A stretch of 64,000 nt of DNA from Paenibacillus sp. FSL R7-0204 (GTDB lineage Bacteria; Bacillota; Bacilli; Paenibacillales; Paenibacillaceae): contig NZ_JBBOCA010000001.1 of the NCBI RefSeq assembly GCF_038002225.1, positions 992,001-1,056,000 on the forward strand, read 5' to 3'. The notes below the pieces were generated by a model. It worked only from the letters and a program-made list of their open reading frames with translations, was not told the DNA's origin and searched no databases. Shown here piece after piece: positions 33,815 to 41,874 of the stretch. Within the stretch, counting starts at the first letter, position 1. Every line of letters begins with the position of its first letter. The position numbers were made by a program, and so were the translations under genes.

Positions 33815-34123
33815 GTGAATACTGGGAGCAGCCCGCAGGTTGGTCAAATCGTGAGAATTCTCAAAGGCAAGGATGCCGGAGAGGCTGCCGTTGTTATCGC
33901 AGTTGTGGATAGCAGATTTGTATATATTGCTGATGGGGACAAACGTAAGTTTGACAGCCCAAAGAAGAAGAATATTCAGCACCTGGAGCTCATACCCTCC
34001 ATCAGCAGTGAGATTGTAGACAGTTTGGAAGAAACCGGCCGGGTCACCAACGGAAAGCTGCGGTTTGCAGTGATGAAGTATGGCGCGCCCGCTGGAAAAA
34101 GTGCTAATGAGAAAGGAGACTAA
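33815..34123 (+). CDS. KOW-domain RNA-binding protein (L14e-like)
   Basis: 102 residues from GTG 33815, six bases after AGGTGAT that overlaps the map stop; the frame is open inside map but that part is map coding sequence. The KOW motif is [20 protein letters not shown], followed by a basic patch ([14 protein letters not shown]). Homologues of this size lie between map and infA across Bacilli and are annotated only as KOW RNA-binding proteins. A ribosomal or translation role is likely but unproved. Confidence 0.8.
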   Translation: MNTGSSPQVGQIVRILKGKDAGEAAVVIAVVDSRFVYIADGDKRKFDSPKKKNIQHLELIPSISSEIVDSLEETGRVTNGKLRFAVMKYGAPAGKSANEKGD

Positions 34124-34125
34124 CT

Positions 34126-34508
<383 letters not shown>

Positions 34509-34527
34509 GAAGGGGGTGTAGCGTAAA

Positions 34528-34896
34528 ATGGCTCGTATAGCTGGAGTGGATTTGCCACGTGATAAGCGCGTTGAGATCGCCTTGACTTATATTTTCGGAA
34601 TCGGTAAAACGACTTCCCAGAAAATTCTTAATGGAACAGGCATTGACGTTAACACACGTGTCCGTGATTTGACGGAAGATGAAGTCAGCAAACTGCGTGA
34701 AACGATCGACAAAGAGGTTAAGGTTGAAGGTGACCTTCGTCGTGAAATTTCCTTGAATATTAAGCGTCTTACTGAGATCGGCTGTTACCGCGGTGTTCGT
34801 CACCGTCGTGGATTGCCTGTTCGCGGTCAACGTACCAAAACCAATGCTCGTACCCGTAAAGGCCCGCGTCGTACTGTAGCAAACAAAAAGAAATAA
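34528..34896 (+). CDS. rpsM: 30S ribosomal protein S13
   Basis: 122 residues. [40 protein letters not shown] and the basic end [16 protein letters not shown] are diagnostic. S13 makes the main head bridges to the 50S subunit. It is preceded by AAGGGGGTG. Confidence 0.97.
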   Translation: MARIAGVDLPRDKRVEIALTYIFGIGKTTSQKILNGTGIDVNTRVRDLTEDEVSKLRETIDKEVKVEGDLRREISLNIKRLTEIGCYRGVRHRRGLPVRGQRTKTNARTRKGPRRTVANKKK

Positions 34897-34915
34897 GAAG
34901 AGGTGATAAGAGACA

Positions 34916-35311
34916 ATGGCTAAACCGAAAAAAGTCGTACGTACGAAACGTCGCGACCGGAAAAATATCGAGTCTGGCGTGGCACATATCCGTTCCACGT
35001 TCAATAACACTATCGTTACGATCACGGATCCCCACGGAAATGCAATTTCCTGGGCAAGCTCCGGTGGTCAAGGATTCAAAGGTTCCCGTAAATCGACTCC
35101 ATTTGCAGCGCAAATGGCAGCCGAAACAGCTGCTAAGGCAGCTATGGAACACGGCATGAAGTCCGTTGAAGTTATGGTTAAAGGACCGGGCGCGGGCCGC
35201 GAAGCAGCCATCCGTTCCCTTCAGGCCGCTGGTCTTGAAGTAAACCTCATTAAAGACGTTACTCCAGTTCCTCACAATGGATGCCGTCCGCCGAAGCGTC
35301 GCCGCGTTTAG
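34916..35311 (+). CDS. rpsK: 30S ribosomal protein S11
   Basis: 131 residues. [40 protein letters not shown] and the end [12 protein letters not shown] are diagnostic. It lies on the 30S platform near the Shine-Dalgarno helix. A 131-base gap with a candidate promoter precedes rpoA. Confidence 0.97.
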   Translation: MAKPKKVVRTKRRDRKNIESGVAHIRSTFNNTIVTITDPHGNAISWASSGGQGFKGSRKSTPFAAQMAAETAAKAAMEHGMKSVEVMVKGPGAGREAAIRSLQAAGLEVNLIKDVTPVPHNGCRPPKRRRV

Positions 35312-35317
35312 TACAAT

Positions 35318-35344
35318 CAGAATTGTGATTGTGGTATAATTCTG
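35318..35344 (+). promoter_or_regulatory. Candidate internal promoter for rpoA-rplQ
   Basis: An extended -10 TGG-TATAAT (35332-35340) lies in the rpsK-rpoA gap without a clear -35. It is embedded in an inverted repeat, CAGAATT (35318-35324) and AATTCTG (35338-35344). Either an internal promoter or a processing hairpin is possible. Confidence 0.4.
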
Positions 35345-35442
35345 ACGCATCTGCTAATAATAGGTGTTTAGGCATACTACATGATACACCTGATGGGGTG
35401 ACTGTTTCATATAGGAGCGACGTTTGAAGGAGGGGTACACTC

Positions 35443-36387
35443 GTGATAGAAATCGAAAAGCCGAAGATTGAGACCGTAGAAGCCAATGATGATGGGACCT
35501 ATGGGAAATTCGTAGTTGAACCGCTGGAACGTGGATATGGCACGACTCTGGGGAACTCGCTTCGCCGGATACTGCTTTCCTCCCTTCCGGGAGCCGCAGT
35601 GACTTCGGTCCAAATTGACGGCGTTCTGCATGAGTTCTCGACCGTTCCCGGCGTAATGGAAGATGTGACGGAAATCATCCTGAACCTTAAAGCTCTTTCT
35701 CTGAAGATTCATTCGGATGAAGAGAAAGTGTTCGAGATTGATGCTGAAGGAGAAGGCATCGTTACCGCAGGTGATATCCGTGCGGACAGCGATGTTGAGA
35801 TCCTGAACCCGGATCTTCATATTGCAACGCTGGGACCTGGCGCGAGACTGCACATGCGCATTTTTGCAGGCCGTGGTCGCGGCTACGTCCAAGCGGACCG
35901 GAACAAACGCGACGATCAGCCAATTGGTGTAATTCCAGTTGACTCTATCTACACTCCTATTTCACGTGTGAATTACGGTATTGATAATACCCGTGTTGGT
36001 CAAGTGACTAACTACGACAAGTTGACGCTGGAAATTTGGACAGATGGCAGTATCCGACCGGAAGAAGCCGTTAGCCTTGGAGCCAAAATTTTGAACGAGC
36101 ACCTCGTTCTGTTCGTAGGTCTTACGGATGAAGCGAAAGACGCCGAAATTATGGTTGAAAAAGAAGAAGACAAAAAAGAAAAAGTACTTGAGATGACTAT
36201 CGAGGAGCTTGATCTTTCTGTCCGTTCCTACAACTGCCTCAAACGTGCCGGTATTAATACCGTGCAAGAGCTGACTACGAAAACTGAAGAAGATATGATG
36301 AAGGTTCGTAACCTGGGCCGCAAATCTTTGGAAGAGGTTCAAGAGAAGCTTGAGGAACTTGGTTTGGGACTTCGTACAGAAGAATAG
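35443..36387 (+). CDS. rpoA: DNA-directed RNA polymerase subunit alpha
   Basis: 314 residues from GTG 35443 after GAAGGAGGGG. The N-terminal dimerisation domain includes [20 protein letters not shown] and the insert domain. An acidic/lysine linker ([11 protein letters not shown]) leads to the C-terminal domain [20 protein letters not shown] and [19 protein letters not shown], which binds UP elements and activators such as the FNR-like protein encoded here. rplQ follows by 41 bases. Confidence 0.97.
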   Translation: MIEIEKPKIETVEANDDGTYGKFVVEPLERGYGTTLGNSLRRILLSSLPGAAVTSVQIDGVLHEFSTVPGVMEDVTEIILNLKALSLKIHSDEEKVFEIDAEGEGIVTAGDIRADSDVEILNPDLHIATLGPGARLHMRIFAGRGRGYVQADRNKRDDQPIGVIPVDSIYTPISRVNYGIDNTRVGQVTNYDKLTLEIWTDGSIRPEEAVSLGAKILNEHLVLFVGLTDEAKDAEIMVEKEEDKKEKVLEMTIEELDLSVRSYNCLKRAGINTVQELTTKTEEDMMKVRNLGRKSLEEVQEKLEELGLGLRTEE

Positions 36388-36428
36388 TACCCGGAGTTCT
36401 TGAGACTTGAGTGAAGGAGGGAAAACAA

Positions 36429-36794
36429 ATGGCATACCAAAAATTGGGCCGTGATTCCAGCGCGCGTAAAGCTTTGTTCCGCGATATGGTAACGGATCTG
36501 TTCCTATACGAACGTATTCAGACAACAGAAGCCAAAGCGAAGGAAGTTCGTTCCATCGCTGAGAAACTGATCACTAAAGCGAAAAAGGGCGATCTTCATG
36601 CTCGCCGTCAAGTAGCTGCATTTGTTCGTCGTGAGACTGTAGATGGTGAACAAGATGCAATCCAAAAATTGTTCTCTGACATTGCTCCACGTTACACAGA
36701 GCGTCCAGGCGGATACACTCGTATCCTGAAGCTGGGACCTCGCCGTGGCGATGCTGCGCCTATGGTTTATCTTGAACTGGTAGACCGCGCGTAG
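36429..36794 (+). CDS. rplQ: 50S ribosomal protein L17
   Basis: 121 residues from ATG 36429 after [48 protein letters not shown] and the end [15 protein letters not shown] are diagnostic. It is the last ribosomal gene of the superoperon and is followed by a terminator at 36910. Confidence 0.97.
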   Translation: MAYQKLGRDSSARKALFRDMVTDLFLYERIQTTEAKAKEVRSIAEKLITKAKKGDLHARRQVAAFVRRETVDGEQDAIQKLFSDIAPRYTERPGGYTRILKLGPRRGDAAPMVYLELVDRA

Positions 36795-36909
36795 TTTCAC
36801 AAGCTATGATTTCCGGATGTACGCTTTACGTATTTAACGTTATTGTACTGCAGGGCATATTACCCTGCCGTGCAAATAACCGCGGGAATCACCTTGTATA
36901 GAGTAGAAG

Positions 36910-36935
36910 GAGCTCCCGCCGGGGCTCTTTTTTTT
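36910..36935 (+). terminator. Terminator of the S10-spc-alpha superoperon
   Basis: GAGCTCC and GGGGCTC form a seven-pair stem with one T-G wobble and a short GC loop (36910-36927), followed by eight Ts. It lies 115 bases after rplQ and separates it from truA. Confidence 0.85.
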
Positions 36936-36973
36936 GAGAGTAAATCAAGTATATGGATCAACAGGAGAATGAA

Positions 36974-37753
36974 ATGCGCAATCTATTGATGAAAGTCAAT
37001 TATGACGGCACCCACTATGATGGCTTTCAGACCCAGCCTCAGGGCAATACGATTCAGGACAAGCTGGAGCATGCTATTCAGCATCTGACCGGTGAGACGC
37101 TCAAAATCACGGGCTCAGGACGGACTGATGCGGGGGTGCATGCTTATGGCCAACCTTTTAACTTCATAACCTCCTCCCAGATTCCGCTGGAGCGCTGGTG
37201 CCTGGCTCTAAATGCCAGACTGCCGCAGGACATCGTGGTTACAGAGGCCGCTGAGGTTCCGCTCTCGTTCCACTCCCGTAGAGGGGCGAAGCGTAAAACC
37301 TACCGGTACACGATTAACGGCAACCGGTTCCCGGACCCGTTCCAGCGGCGCTGGCAGCATCATCATCCGATGAAGCTGAACGTTCCTGCGATGGAACTGG
37401 GGCTAAACGCACTGCTGGGTACCCATGATTACACCTCGTTTGCTTCCAGGAAGTCCACTAAGACTTCGCATGTGCGGACCATTTATGAGGCTTATCTTGA
37501 AGTTGACCGCAGCATGTGCCGCCCGGGCTCTCCAGACCAGGGAGTGATCCATACCTATATTACAGGCAGTGGCTTTTTGCAGCATATGGTGCGCATTATT
37601 ATGGGGACGCTGATGCAGGTCGGGCAAGGTAAAATCAGCGCAGATAGAATGCCTGCCATTCTTGCGGCTTGTGATCGTGCAGCAGCCGGACCTACGGCTG
37701 TGTCAAAGGGGCTGGCACTCTGGAGTGTGGAATATGATGAGACGGAAGACTAA
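36974..37753 (+). CDS. truA: tRNA pseudouridine(38-40) synthase TruA
   Basis: 259 residues from ATG 36974, six bases after AGGAG; an ATG at 36953 lacks a site. The substrate loop is VNYDGTHYDGFQTQPQGNTI and the catalytic Asp lies in GSGRTDAGVHAYGQ. Later segments SFHSRRGAKRKTYRYTI and GSGFLQHMVRIIMGTL complete the family. It isomerises U38-40 in tRNA anticodon stems. It follows the superoperon terminator. Confidence 0.95.
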   Translation: MRNLLMKVNYDGTHYDGFQTQPQGNTIQDKLEHAIQHLTGETLKITGSGRTDAGVHAYGQPFNFITSSQIPLERWCLALNARLPQDIVVTEAAEVPLSFHSRRGAKRKTYRYTINGNRFPDPFQRRWQHHHPMKLNVPAMELGLNALLGTHDYTSFASRKSTKTSHVRTIYEAYLEVDRSMCRPGSPDQGVIHTYITGSGFLQHMVRIIMGTLMQVGQGKISADRMPAILAACDRAAAGPTAVSKGLALWSVEYDETED

Positions 37754-37805
37754 ACGGCCGGCACTATATTTTTTATAAAAATAGTACTGAATGTTTAAAA
37801 ATCAC

Positions 37806-37881
37806 TTGCGCTTGTCATGTTTATACTGTAATATAAAAGTTGTGTTTTCTTGATGGCTATCCCACAGCCCCGATCAAGGAA
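37806..37881 (+). promoter_or_regulatory. Candidate promoter and L13-type leader of rplM-rpsI
   Basis: In the 230-base gap before rplM a weak promoter TTGCGC-17-TAATAT (37806-37834) can be drawn. It is followed by a hairpin with TTCTTGAT-GGCT (37847-37858) against AGCC...ATCAAGGAA (37866-37881). Bacilli commonly carry an L13 leader RNA here that binds its own product. The family assignment is by position only. Confidence 0.4.
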
Positions 37882-37983
37882 ATGCCAACAAATAAGTTTT
37901 TTAACTCACTAAATTGTAATTCAATCGCGAAACAAGATATACGAAACAGATGATTTTCGTACGAGAACAAGGAGGAAACATTC

Positions 37984-38421
37984 ATGCGTACCACCTACAT
38001 GGCGAAGCCGAACGAAGTTGAACGCAATTGGCACATCATTGATGCCGAAGGCAAAACACTTGGCCGTTTGGCAAGCGAAGCCGCTGCCCTGATCCGCGGC
38101 AAACACAAACCGCAATTCACTCCACACGTTGATACCGGTGATTTCGTAATTGTTATCAACGCTGAGAAGATTCACCTCACAGGTAAAAAAATGCAAAACA
38201 AGAAATACTACCGTCACTCGATGCACCCAGGCGGCTTGAAGGTTACTGTTGCAGAAGACCTGATCAAGACCAAACCTGAGCGTATGATTGAATTCGCAGT
38301 TCATGGCATGATTCCTAAGACTCGTCAAGGTAATCACATGAAGCTGAGACTTAAAGTATATGCAGGCGCTGAACATCCACATGCAGCACAAAAACCTGAA
38401 GTTTACGAACTTCGCGGATAA
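37984..38421 (+). CDS. rplM: 50S ribosomal protein L13
   Basis: 145 residues from ATG 37984 after [45 protein letters not shown] and [20 protein letters not shown] are diagnostic. L13 is an early 50S assembly protein. rpsI follows after 20 bases. Confidence 0.97.
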   Translation: MRTTYMAKPNEVERNWHIIDAEGKTLGRLASEAAALIRGKHKPQFTPHVDTGDFVIVINAEKIHLTGKKMQNKKYYRHSMHPGGLKVTVAEDLIKTKPERMIEFAVHGMIPKTRQGNHMKLRLKVYAGAEHPHAAQKPEVYELRG

Positions 38422-38441
38422 GAATAAAGGAGGACAGTTTC

Positions 38442-38834
38442 ATGGCACAAGTACAATACTATGGGACAGGTCGTCGTAAACATTCGGTAGCACGTGTTCG
38501 CCTTGTACCGGGTGAAGGACGCATTGTCATTAACAAACGTGAGATGGACGAATATTTCGGTGTTGAAACACTGAAAATGATCGTAAGACAACCTTTGAAC
38601 CTGACTGAAACTCTGGGCAGCTACGATGTAATCGTGCTTGCACATGGTGGCGGCATTTCCGGTCAAGCTGGCGCAATCCGTCACGGGATCTCCCGTGCAT
38701 TGCTCAAAGTAGACCCTGAATATCGCGGTACGCTGAAGAAAGCCGGCTTCCTGACACGTGACCCACGTATGAAGGAACGTAAGAAATACGGCCTCAAAGC
38801 TGCTCGTCGCGCTCCACAGTTCTCGAAACGTTAA
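38442..38834 (+). CDS. rpsI: 30S ribosomal protein S9
   Basis: 130 residues. [40 protein letters not shown] and the basic C-terminal tail [13 protein letters not shown] that touches P-site tRNA are diagnostic. It ends the conserved ribosomal region; the tail-particle block begins directly after its terminator. Confidence 0.97.
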   Translation: MAQVQYYGTGRRKHSVARVRLVPGEGRIVINKREMDEYFGVETLKMIVRQPLNLTETLGSYDVIVLAHGGGISGQAGAIRHGISRALLKVDPEYRGTLKKAGFLTRDPRMKERKKYGLKAARRAPQFSKR

Positions 38835-38858
38835 GATTTCCATGTTCTCAAGGAATGA

Positions 38859-38891
38859 AAGCTCCTGGCCTTTATGGTCAGGAGCTTTTTT
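38859..38891 (+). terminator. Terminator of rplM-rpsI
   Basis: AAAGCTCCTG (38859 onward) pairs with CAGGAGCTTT, closed internally by GCC/GGT around a TTTAT loop, and runs into a TTTTT tract. The reverse strand also gives a stem followed by TTTC, so it may also serve the convergent metallopeptidase gene. Confidence 0.85.
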
Positions 38892-38931
38892 ATCTTTGCG
38901 TGCCGTATTAAATTTTGCCTTGCGCAGAAAT

Positions 38932-39822
38932 TCACAGAAATCTTCGTATCGTACTCTGATCTGCTTCGAGGATCTGTTCGATGTCCCGCATCTGTAATAC
39001 AAAATTCCCTTTAGTTAATCCGTAACGATAAACAAGCTGATGAATTTGTAAAGTAAGCTGACCATCGAAGCAAATTAAATCCCCTCTCGTTGCTGACTCA
39101 AGCGCAATATTTTTTAATGCATCCAGCTCTATCTCCTGAAACCGTTCTTCCATCGGGACGATCCATTCATGCTGAGTGGACAATGTTCTCTGATCCAGAC
39201 AGACAATAAGCTGATCGGGACCATCCAAGGTGCTATAGGGATCGTAATAAGCAAAGATTACAGGTTTATCTATATGAGCCTCTAAAATCGGTTGACCAGA
39301 ATGAGATGATTTATACTCCTCGTAACCCCTAGGCAACATTTCACCCTCATACTCACGGCGCAATATTTGATCGAAGCGTATTTTTGCCATATCTCTGGAT
39401 ACCCCAAATATCTTAGAAATCTGCTGGATGGCTATATTGTAATCTGCAGATAAATTAAAGGGCTGAATCATGAAAAAAGGCATTGTGGCATAAAGAACAA
39501 ACTTTTCAGCATCTTCTTCTTGTGCTTTGATAAAAGGAACAGGAAGTACCATCTGATTCCCGGCATGTCTCAGCATGTGGCATAATTCATGCAGAAAATC
39601 AAATCGCTGCTTCATTGGTGTAGAACGGTTGTCCAATAATATACAGCGCAGACCCGATGAAGATTCGTATGCACGGCTTGGGACAGGAGCAAAATCTGTA
39701 TGTATATTTAGCTCAGCTGAAAGCCTGGAAATCGTAATGTCTTCAGGTTGGAGAATGGAATGATTTATATAGAGATTTTCTACGAAATTTTCTAAATGTG
39801 TTTTTTTATAGTGAATAAACAT
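38932..39822 (-). CDS. ImmA/IrrE-family metallopeptidase
   Basis: 296 residues from ATG 39822, six bases after GGAGG; an in-frame codon at 39906 would add 28 residues but lacks a site. The zinc motif HELCH is at residues 78-82, with a downstream acidic helix EEDAEKFVLYATMP that supplies the third ligand, as in ImmA and IrrE. The C-terminal 150 residues are a helical/beta extension of unknown role. It lies directly downstream of an XRE repressor gene on the same strand, the arrangement in ICEBs1 and PBSX-like elements where the protease cleaves the repressor upon DNA damage or signalling. Induction of the tail particle by this route is inferred. Confidence 0.85.
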   Translation of the reverse strand: MFIHYKKTHLENFVENLYINHSILQPEDITISRLSAELNIHTDFAPVPSRAYESSSGLRCILLDNRSTPMKQRFDFLHELCHMLRHAGNQMVLPVPFIKAQEEDAEKFVLYATMPFFMIQPFNLSADYNIAIQQISKIFGVSRDMAKIRFDQILRREYEGEMLPRGYEEYKSSHSGQPILEAHIDKPVIFAYYDPYSTLDGPDQLIVCLDQRTLSTQHEWIVPMEERFQEIELDALKNIALESATRGDLICFDGQLTLQIHQLVYRYGLTKGNFVLQMRDIEQILEADQSTIRRFL

Positions 39823-39909
39823 ATGAAACCTCCGAGTGGGAATGTATGTTCGTATATATAGATATGAGGAATCAGCCCGTTGGCTGAAACCACGATTTTC
39901 CTGCACATA

Positions 39910-40311
39910 TTAATTAATGTTGTCTGAAGATTCTGCTTTTTTCTTTTCAAGATCTTTAATAAAATGCCAAAACGTTAACATTTCCCGTTTACGTTCTTCT
40001 GGTGCATCTAAATAATCCTTGAAGAACAGTCCATGCTCGGGATTGCTTAAAAAGGCTTCAAATTCAGAAAGCTCAGGAATTGGTGATGCGCCCTCCACTT
40101 CGCTAGACCCAAATGCAAGACGCTCCATTTCTTCAGCAGTTATGCCTAGAGCACGACAAACCTTAAGGACATTATCGACGGAAGCTCCTCCTACACCTCT
40201 CATTAAGATGGATCTCAGTGTCGTATAAGGAATCCCCGCTTTTTCTGAAAAAGCCTTTGTGTTCAGGCCGGTTTCTTCAATTAACCTCTTTAAGACTTCA
40301 GCCCGCTGCAC
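39910..40311 (-). CDS. XRE-family helix-turn-helix repressor
   Basis: 133 residues. The Cro/CI HTH is at residues 3-66 (ETGLNTKAFSEKAGIPYTTL, then ASVDNVLKVCRALGITAEEM). A short variable C-terminal region contains FKDYLDAPEERKREMLTFWH. It is the likely repressor of the tail-particle genes: it is divergent from the Xpf-like sigma gene, the intergenic region carries five copies of one operator half-site, and the metallopeptidase partner lies downstream. The half-site pattern suggests it also represses itself. Confidence 0.88.
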   Translation of the reverse strand: MQRAEVLKRLIEETGLNTKAFSEKAGIPYTTLRSILMRGVGGASVDNVLKVCRALGITAEEMERLAFGSSEVEGASPIPELSEFEAFLSNPEHGLFFKDYLDAPEERKREMLTFWHFIKDLEKKKAESSDNIN

Positions 40312-40367
40312 ATGTAGCCCCTCCCCATAATCATCGGTATATACGCTACTTCGTATTATTTACCTTT

Positions 40368-40396
40368 ATTGTAGAAGCTTTAATGCGAATTGTAAA
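40368..40396 (-). promoter_or_regulatory. Promoter of the XRE-ImmA operon
   Basis: On the minus strand TTTACA (40396-40391), 17-base spacer, TACAAT (40373-40368). The predicted start near 40361 is 50 bases before the XRE start codon. The half-site at 40382-40389 is inside the spacer, pointing to autoregulation. Confidence 0.7.
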
Positions 40397-40428
40397 TATG
40401 CATATTCGTATTTTTAGGCAAACAAGTC

Positions 40429-40457
40429 TTGACATAATGCGAAATTGAGCATATTAT
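40429..40457 (+). promoter_or_regulatory. Promoter of the Xpf-like sigma gene
   Basis: TTGACA (40429-40434), 17-base spacer, TATTAT (40452-40457). The operator dyad ATGC-N8-GCAT fills the spacer, and a second dyad begins just after the expected start (about 40464). Repressor binding would exclude polymerase. Confidence 0.8.
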
Positions 40458-40516
40458 GATCTAAAAATACGAAATTGAGTATATTATCGATATTTTAACA
40501 GGAATGAGGGATAAAG

Positions 40517-41041
40517 ATGAGTATTATCGAACAGGAGCACATGGTATTTGAAAATTCTGATTTAGTACAAAGAATGCTTCCGGAATACCAGATTTCATTA
40601 AAAAGTGTAGAGCGGTTATACAGAGTTGCAGACGAGGATGATAAAAAGATAATCGCCGGGATGGTTAGTGACTGTAAATATGTGATTGATTGGCTGAGCC
40701 ATGGCCGGCGACCGGGAAATAAGCGGGGAATTGAACGCCGTGCTGGTTATGAGCGGGAAATTCTTTTAGAGCCTATTCGTATGCAGAACTTCACCTGCGA
40801 CTTCAAAGCGATCCCTTCACAAGGACTGACAGAAGATGAACAGTATCAATTGGACTATATCCTTGGGCTGCTTAGCAGAAGAGAGCGAGAGTGTTATATG
40901 CTGGCTAACGGTGAAGGATTCTCGCATGTTGCTATTGCTGGAATGCTCATGATTTCGGCGGGCAGTGTAAGTGAGTATATCCAGCGTGCGCAAAAAAAGA
41001 TCAGTTCCGTAATGGACGAATTTGGTTCACTTCTCAGATGA
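40517..41041 (+). CDS. Xpf-like phage sigma factor / positive control factor
   Basis: 174 residues from ATG 40517 after AATGAGG. The C-terminal third (about 103-170) is a sigma-70 region 4: LSRRERECYMLANGEGFSHV followed by AIAGMLMISAGSVSEYIQRA. The N-terminal part contains WLSHGRRPGNKRGIERRAGY, as in PBSX Xpf and related phage late-gene activators. There is no region 2, so it may work with core polymerase as a late-gene factor or with SigA. It is the only gene between the operator and the tail genes and is probably their activator. Confidence 0.8.
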   Translation: MSIIEQEHMVFENSDLVQRMLPEYQISLKSVERLYRVADEDDKKIIAGMVSDCKYVIDWLSHGRRPGNKRGIERRAGYEREILLEPIRMQNFTCDFKAIPSQGLTEDEQYQLDYILGLLSRRERECYMLANGEGFSHVAIAGMLMISAGSVSEYIQRAQKKISSVMDEFGSLLR

Positions 41042-41116
41042 AGCACACTGCACGAAATATGAATAATGGGTTTGTCTAGTGAAAGCCCCTAATAAATAGA
41101 AGGGAGGTTAATCATC

Positions 41117-41155
41117 ATGAATCCGTTACGTGCGACCCGCACGGTTCAGAAATGA
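41117..41155 (+). CDS. Possible 12-residue peptide ORF
   Basis: ATG 41117 lies nine bases after AGGGAGG and is followed by 11 sense codons and TGA, encoding MNPLRATRTVQK. A separate AAGGAGGG precedes the next gene. It may be a leader peptide, a gene remnant or chance; no family is recognised. Confidence 0.25.
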   Translation: MNPLRATRTVQK

Positions 41156-41179
41156 GTCCTAAATACAAGGAGGGCGAAA

Positions 41180-41602
41180 GTGACCATTACGCTGTTAATT
41201 ATGGCAATCCAGAAATTTCTGCAAAATGAATTAGCGGATGATACGCAGCCTGTTCCCCCAGTGCTGCTAGGTTATCTTTTGCCGGATACCACTGTAAATC
41301 TGGACTATCCGGTAATTATGATTCTGCCTGCTGAAGGAGAAGGAGATTCTGGGCAAGGGAAAATTCAAATTAAACTTCAATTTGGAACCCATTCCGAAGA
41401 GGATACAGGCTTGATTATGCTGCTAAATCTAATGGAGCGGGTACGTATCCTGCTATTGCGCCAGAGAGTTCTTGAACAGAAATTCAGTTTGGACGCCGTT
41501 TGGACATGGAAGCTTGACGAAGAGCACCCTTCAGCAGTGTGGAGGGGCGAACTTACAACAACCTGGGCATTGCCCCAAATTCGACAGGAGGTAGTATTGT
41601 GA
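41180..41602 (+). CDS. Phage tail protein, probable tail-terminator or completion protein
   Basis: 140 residues from GTG 41180 after AAGGAGGG. The sequence has the layout of small tail-completion proteins: an N-terminal helix (LLIMAIQKFLQNELAD), beta strands (YPVIMILPAEG, KIQIKLQFGTHSEED), a helix (LIMLLNLMERVRILLLRQRV) and a final strand (GELTTTWALPQIRQEV). The position just before the sheath gene is where P2-like elements encode completion or terminator proteins. The assignment is by context and shape, not by clear homology. It overlaps the next start by four bases. Confidence 0.5.
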   Translation: MTITLLIMAIQKFLQNELADDTQPVPPVLLGYLLPDTTVNLDYPVIMILPAEGEGDSGQGKIQIKLQFGTHSEEDTGLIMLLNLMERVRILLLRQRVLEQKFSLDAVWTWKLDEEHPSAVWRGELTTTWALPQIRQEVVL

Positions 41603-41871
41603 ATTCTATTGAAAATAATGACCAACCTCAAACCGGGCAGGAGCCCATACAAATTTATCTGGGTCCTAACTTGCGTGGCGGCCAACTGCTGCAAGCGGCC
41701 GTATTCCGGTCGGGCATTCCATCTTATTTAACGCCCCTAATGGCTGAACAGCCGGATGTGGCTGAATTGATTGTACCAGTTGAGGAAATGACCGCAGTGC
41801 AGGAGCGCATTCTTCAAGCAGGAACCGCAGAATATACAGTCTATCAAAGGCTTTTAGGGAAGGGGATCTAA
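41599..41871 (+). CDS. Small conserved phage protein upstream of the sheath
   Basis: 90 residues from GTG 41599, six bases after AGGAGGT and overlapping the previous stop (GTGA). It has an unstructured N-terminus (NSIENNDQPQTGQEP) and a compact domain IQIYLGPNLRGGQLLQAAVF, ending in LQAGTAEYTVYQRLLGKG. No family is recognised. Its place between the completion-like gene and the sheath suggests a structural or assembly role. Confidence 0.5.
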   Translation: MNSIENNDQPQTGQEPIQIYLGPNLRGGQLLQAAVFRSGIPSYLTPLMAEQPDVAELIVPVEEMTAVQERILQAGTAEYTVYQRLLGKGI

Positions 41872-41874
41872 TCA

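Larger units (their letters stand above)
40350..40483. promoter_or_regulatory. Repressor operator cluster between XRE and Xpf-like genes
   Basis: Five copies of AATRCGAA occur in either orientation: 40350-40357 (reverse), 40382-40389, 40405-40412 (reverse), 40436-40443 and 40466-40473. The last two belong to ATGC-N8-GCAT (40438-40453) and ATAC-N8-GTAT (40468-40483), where arms change in a compensating way, showing that the dyad is real. One half-site lies in the -35/-10 spacer of each divergent promoter and one just after each predicted start. Confidence 0.75.
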
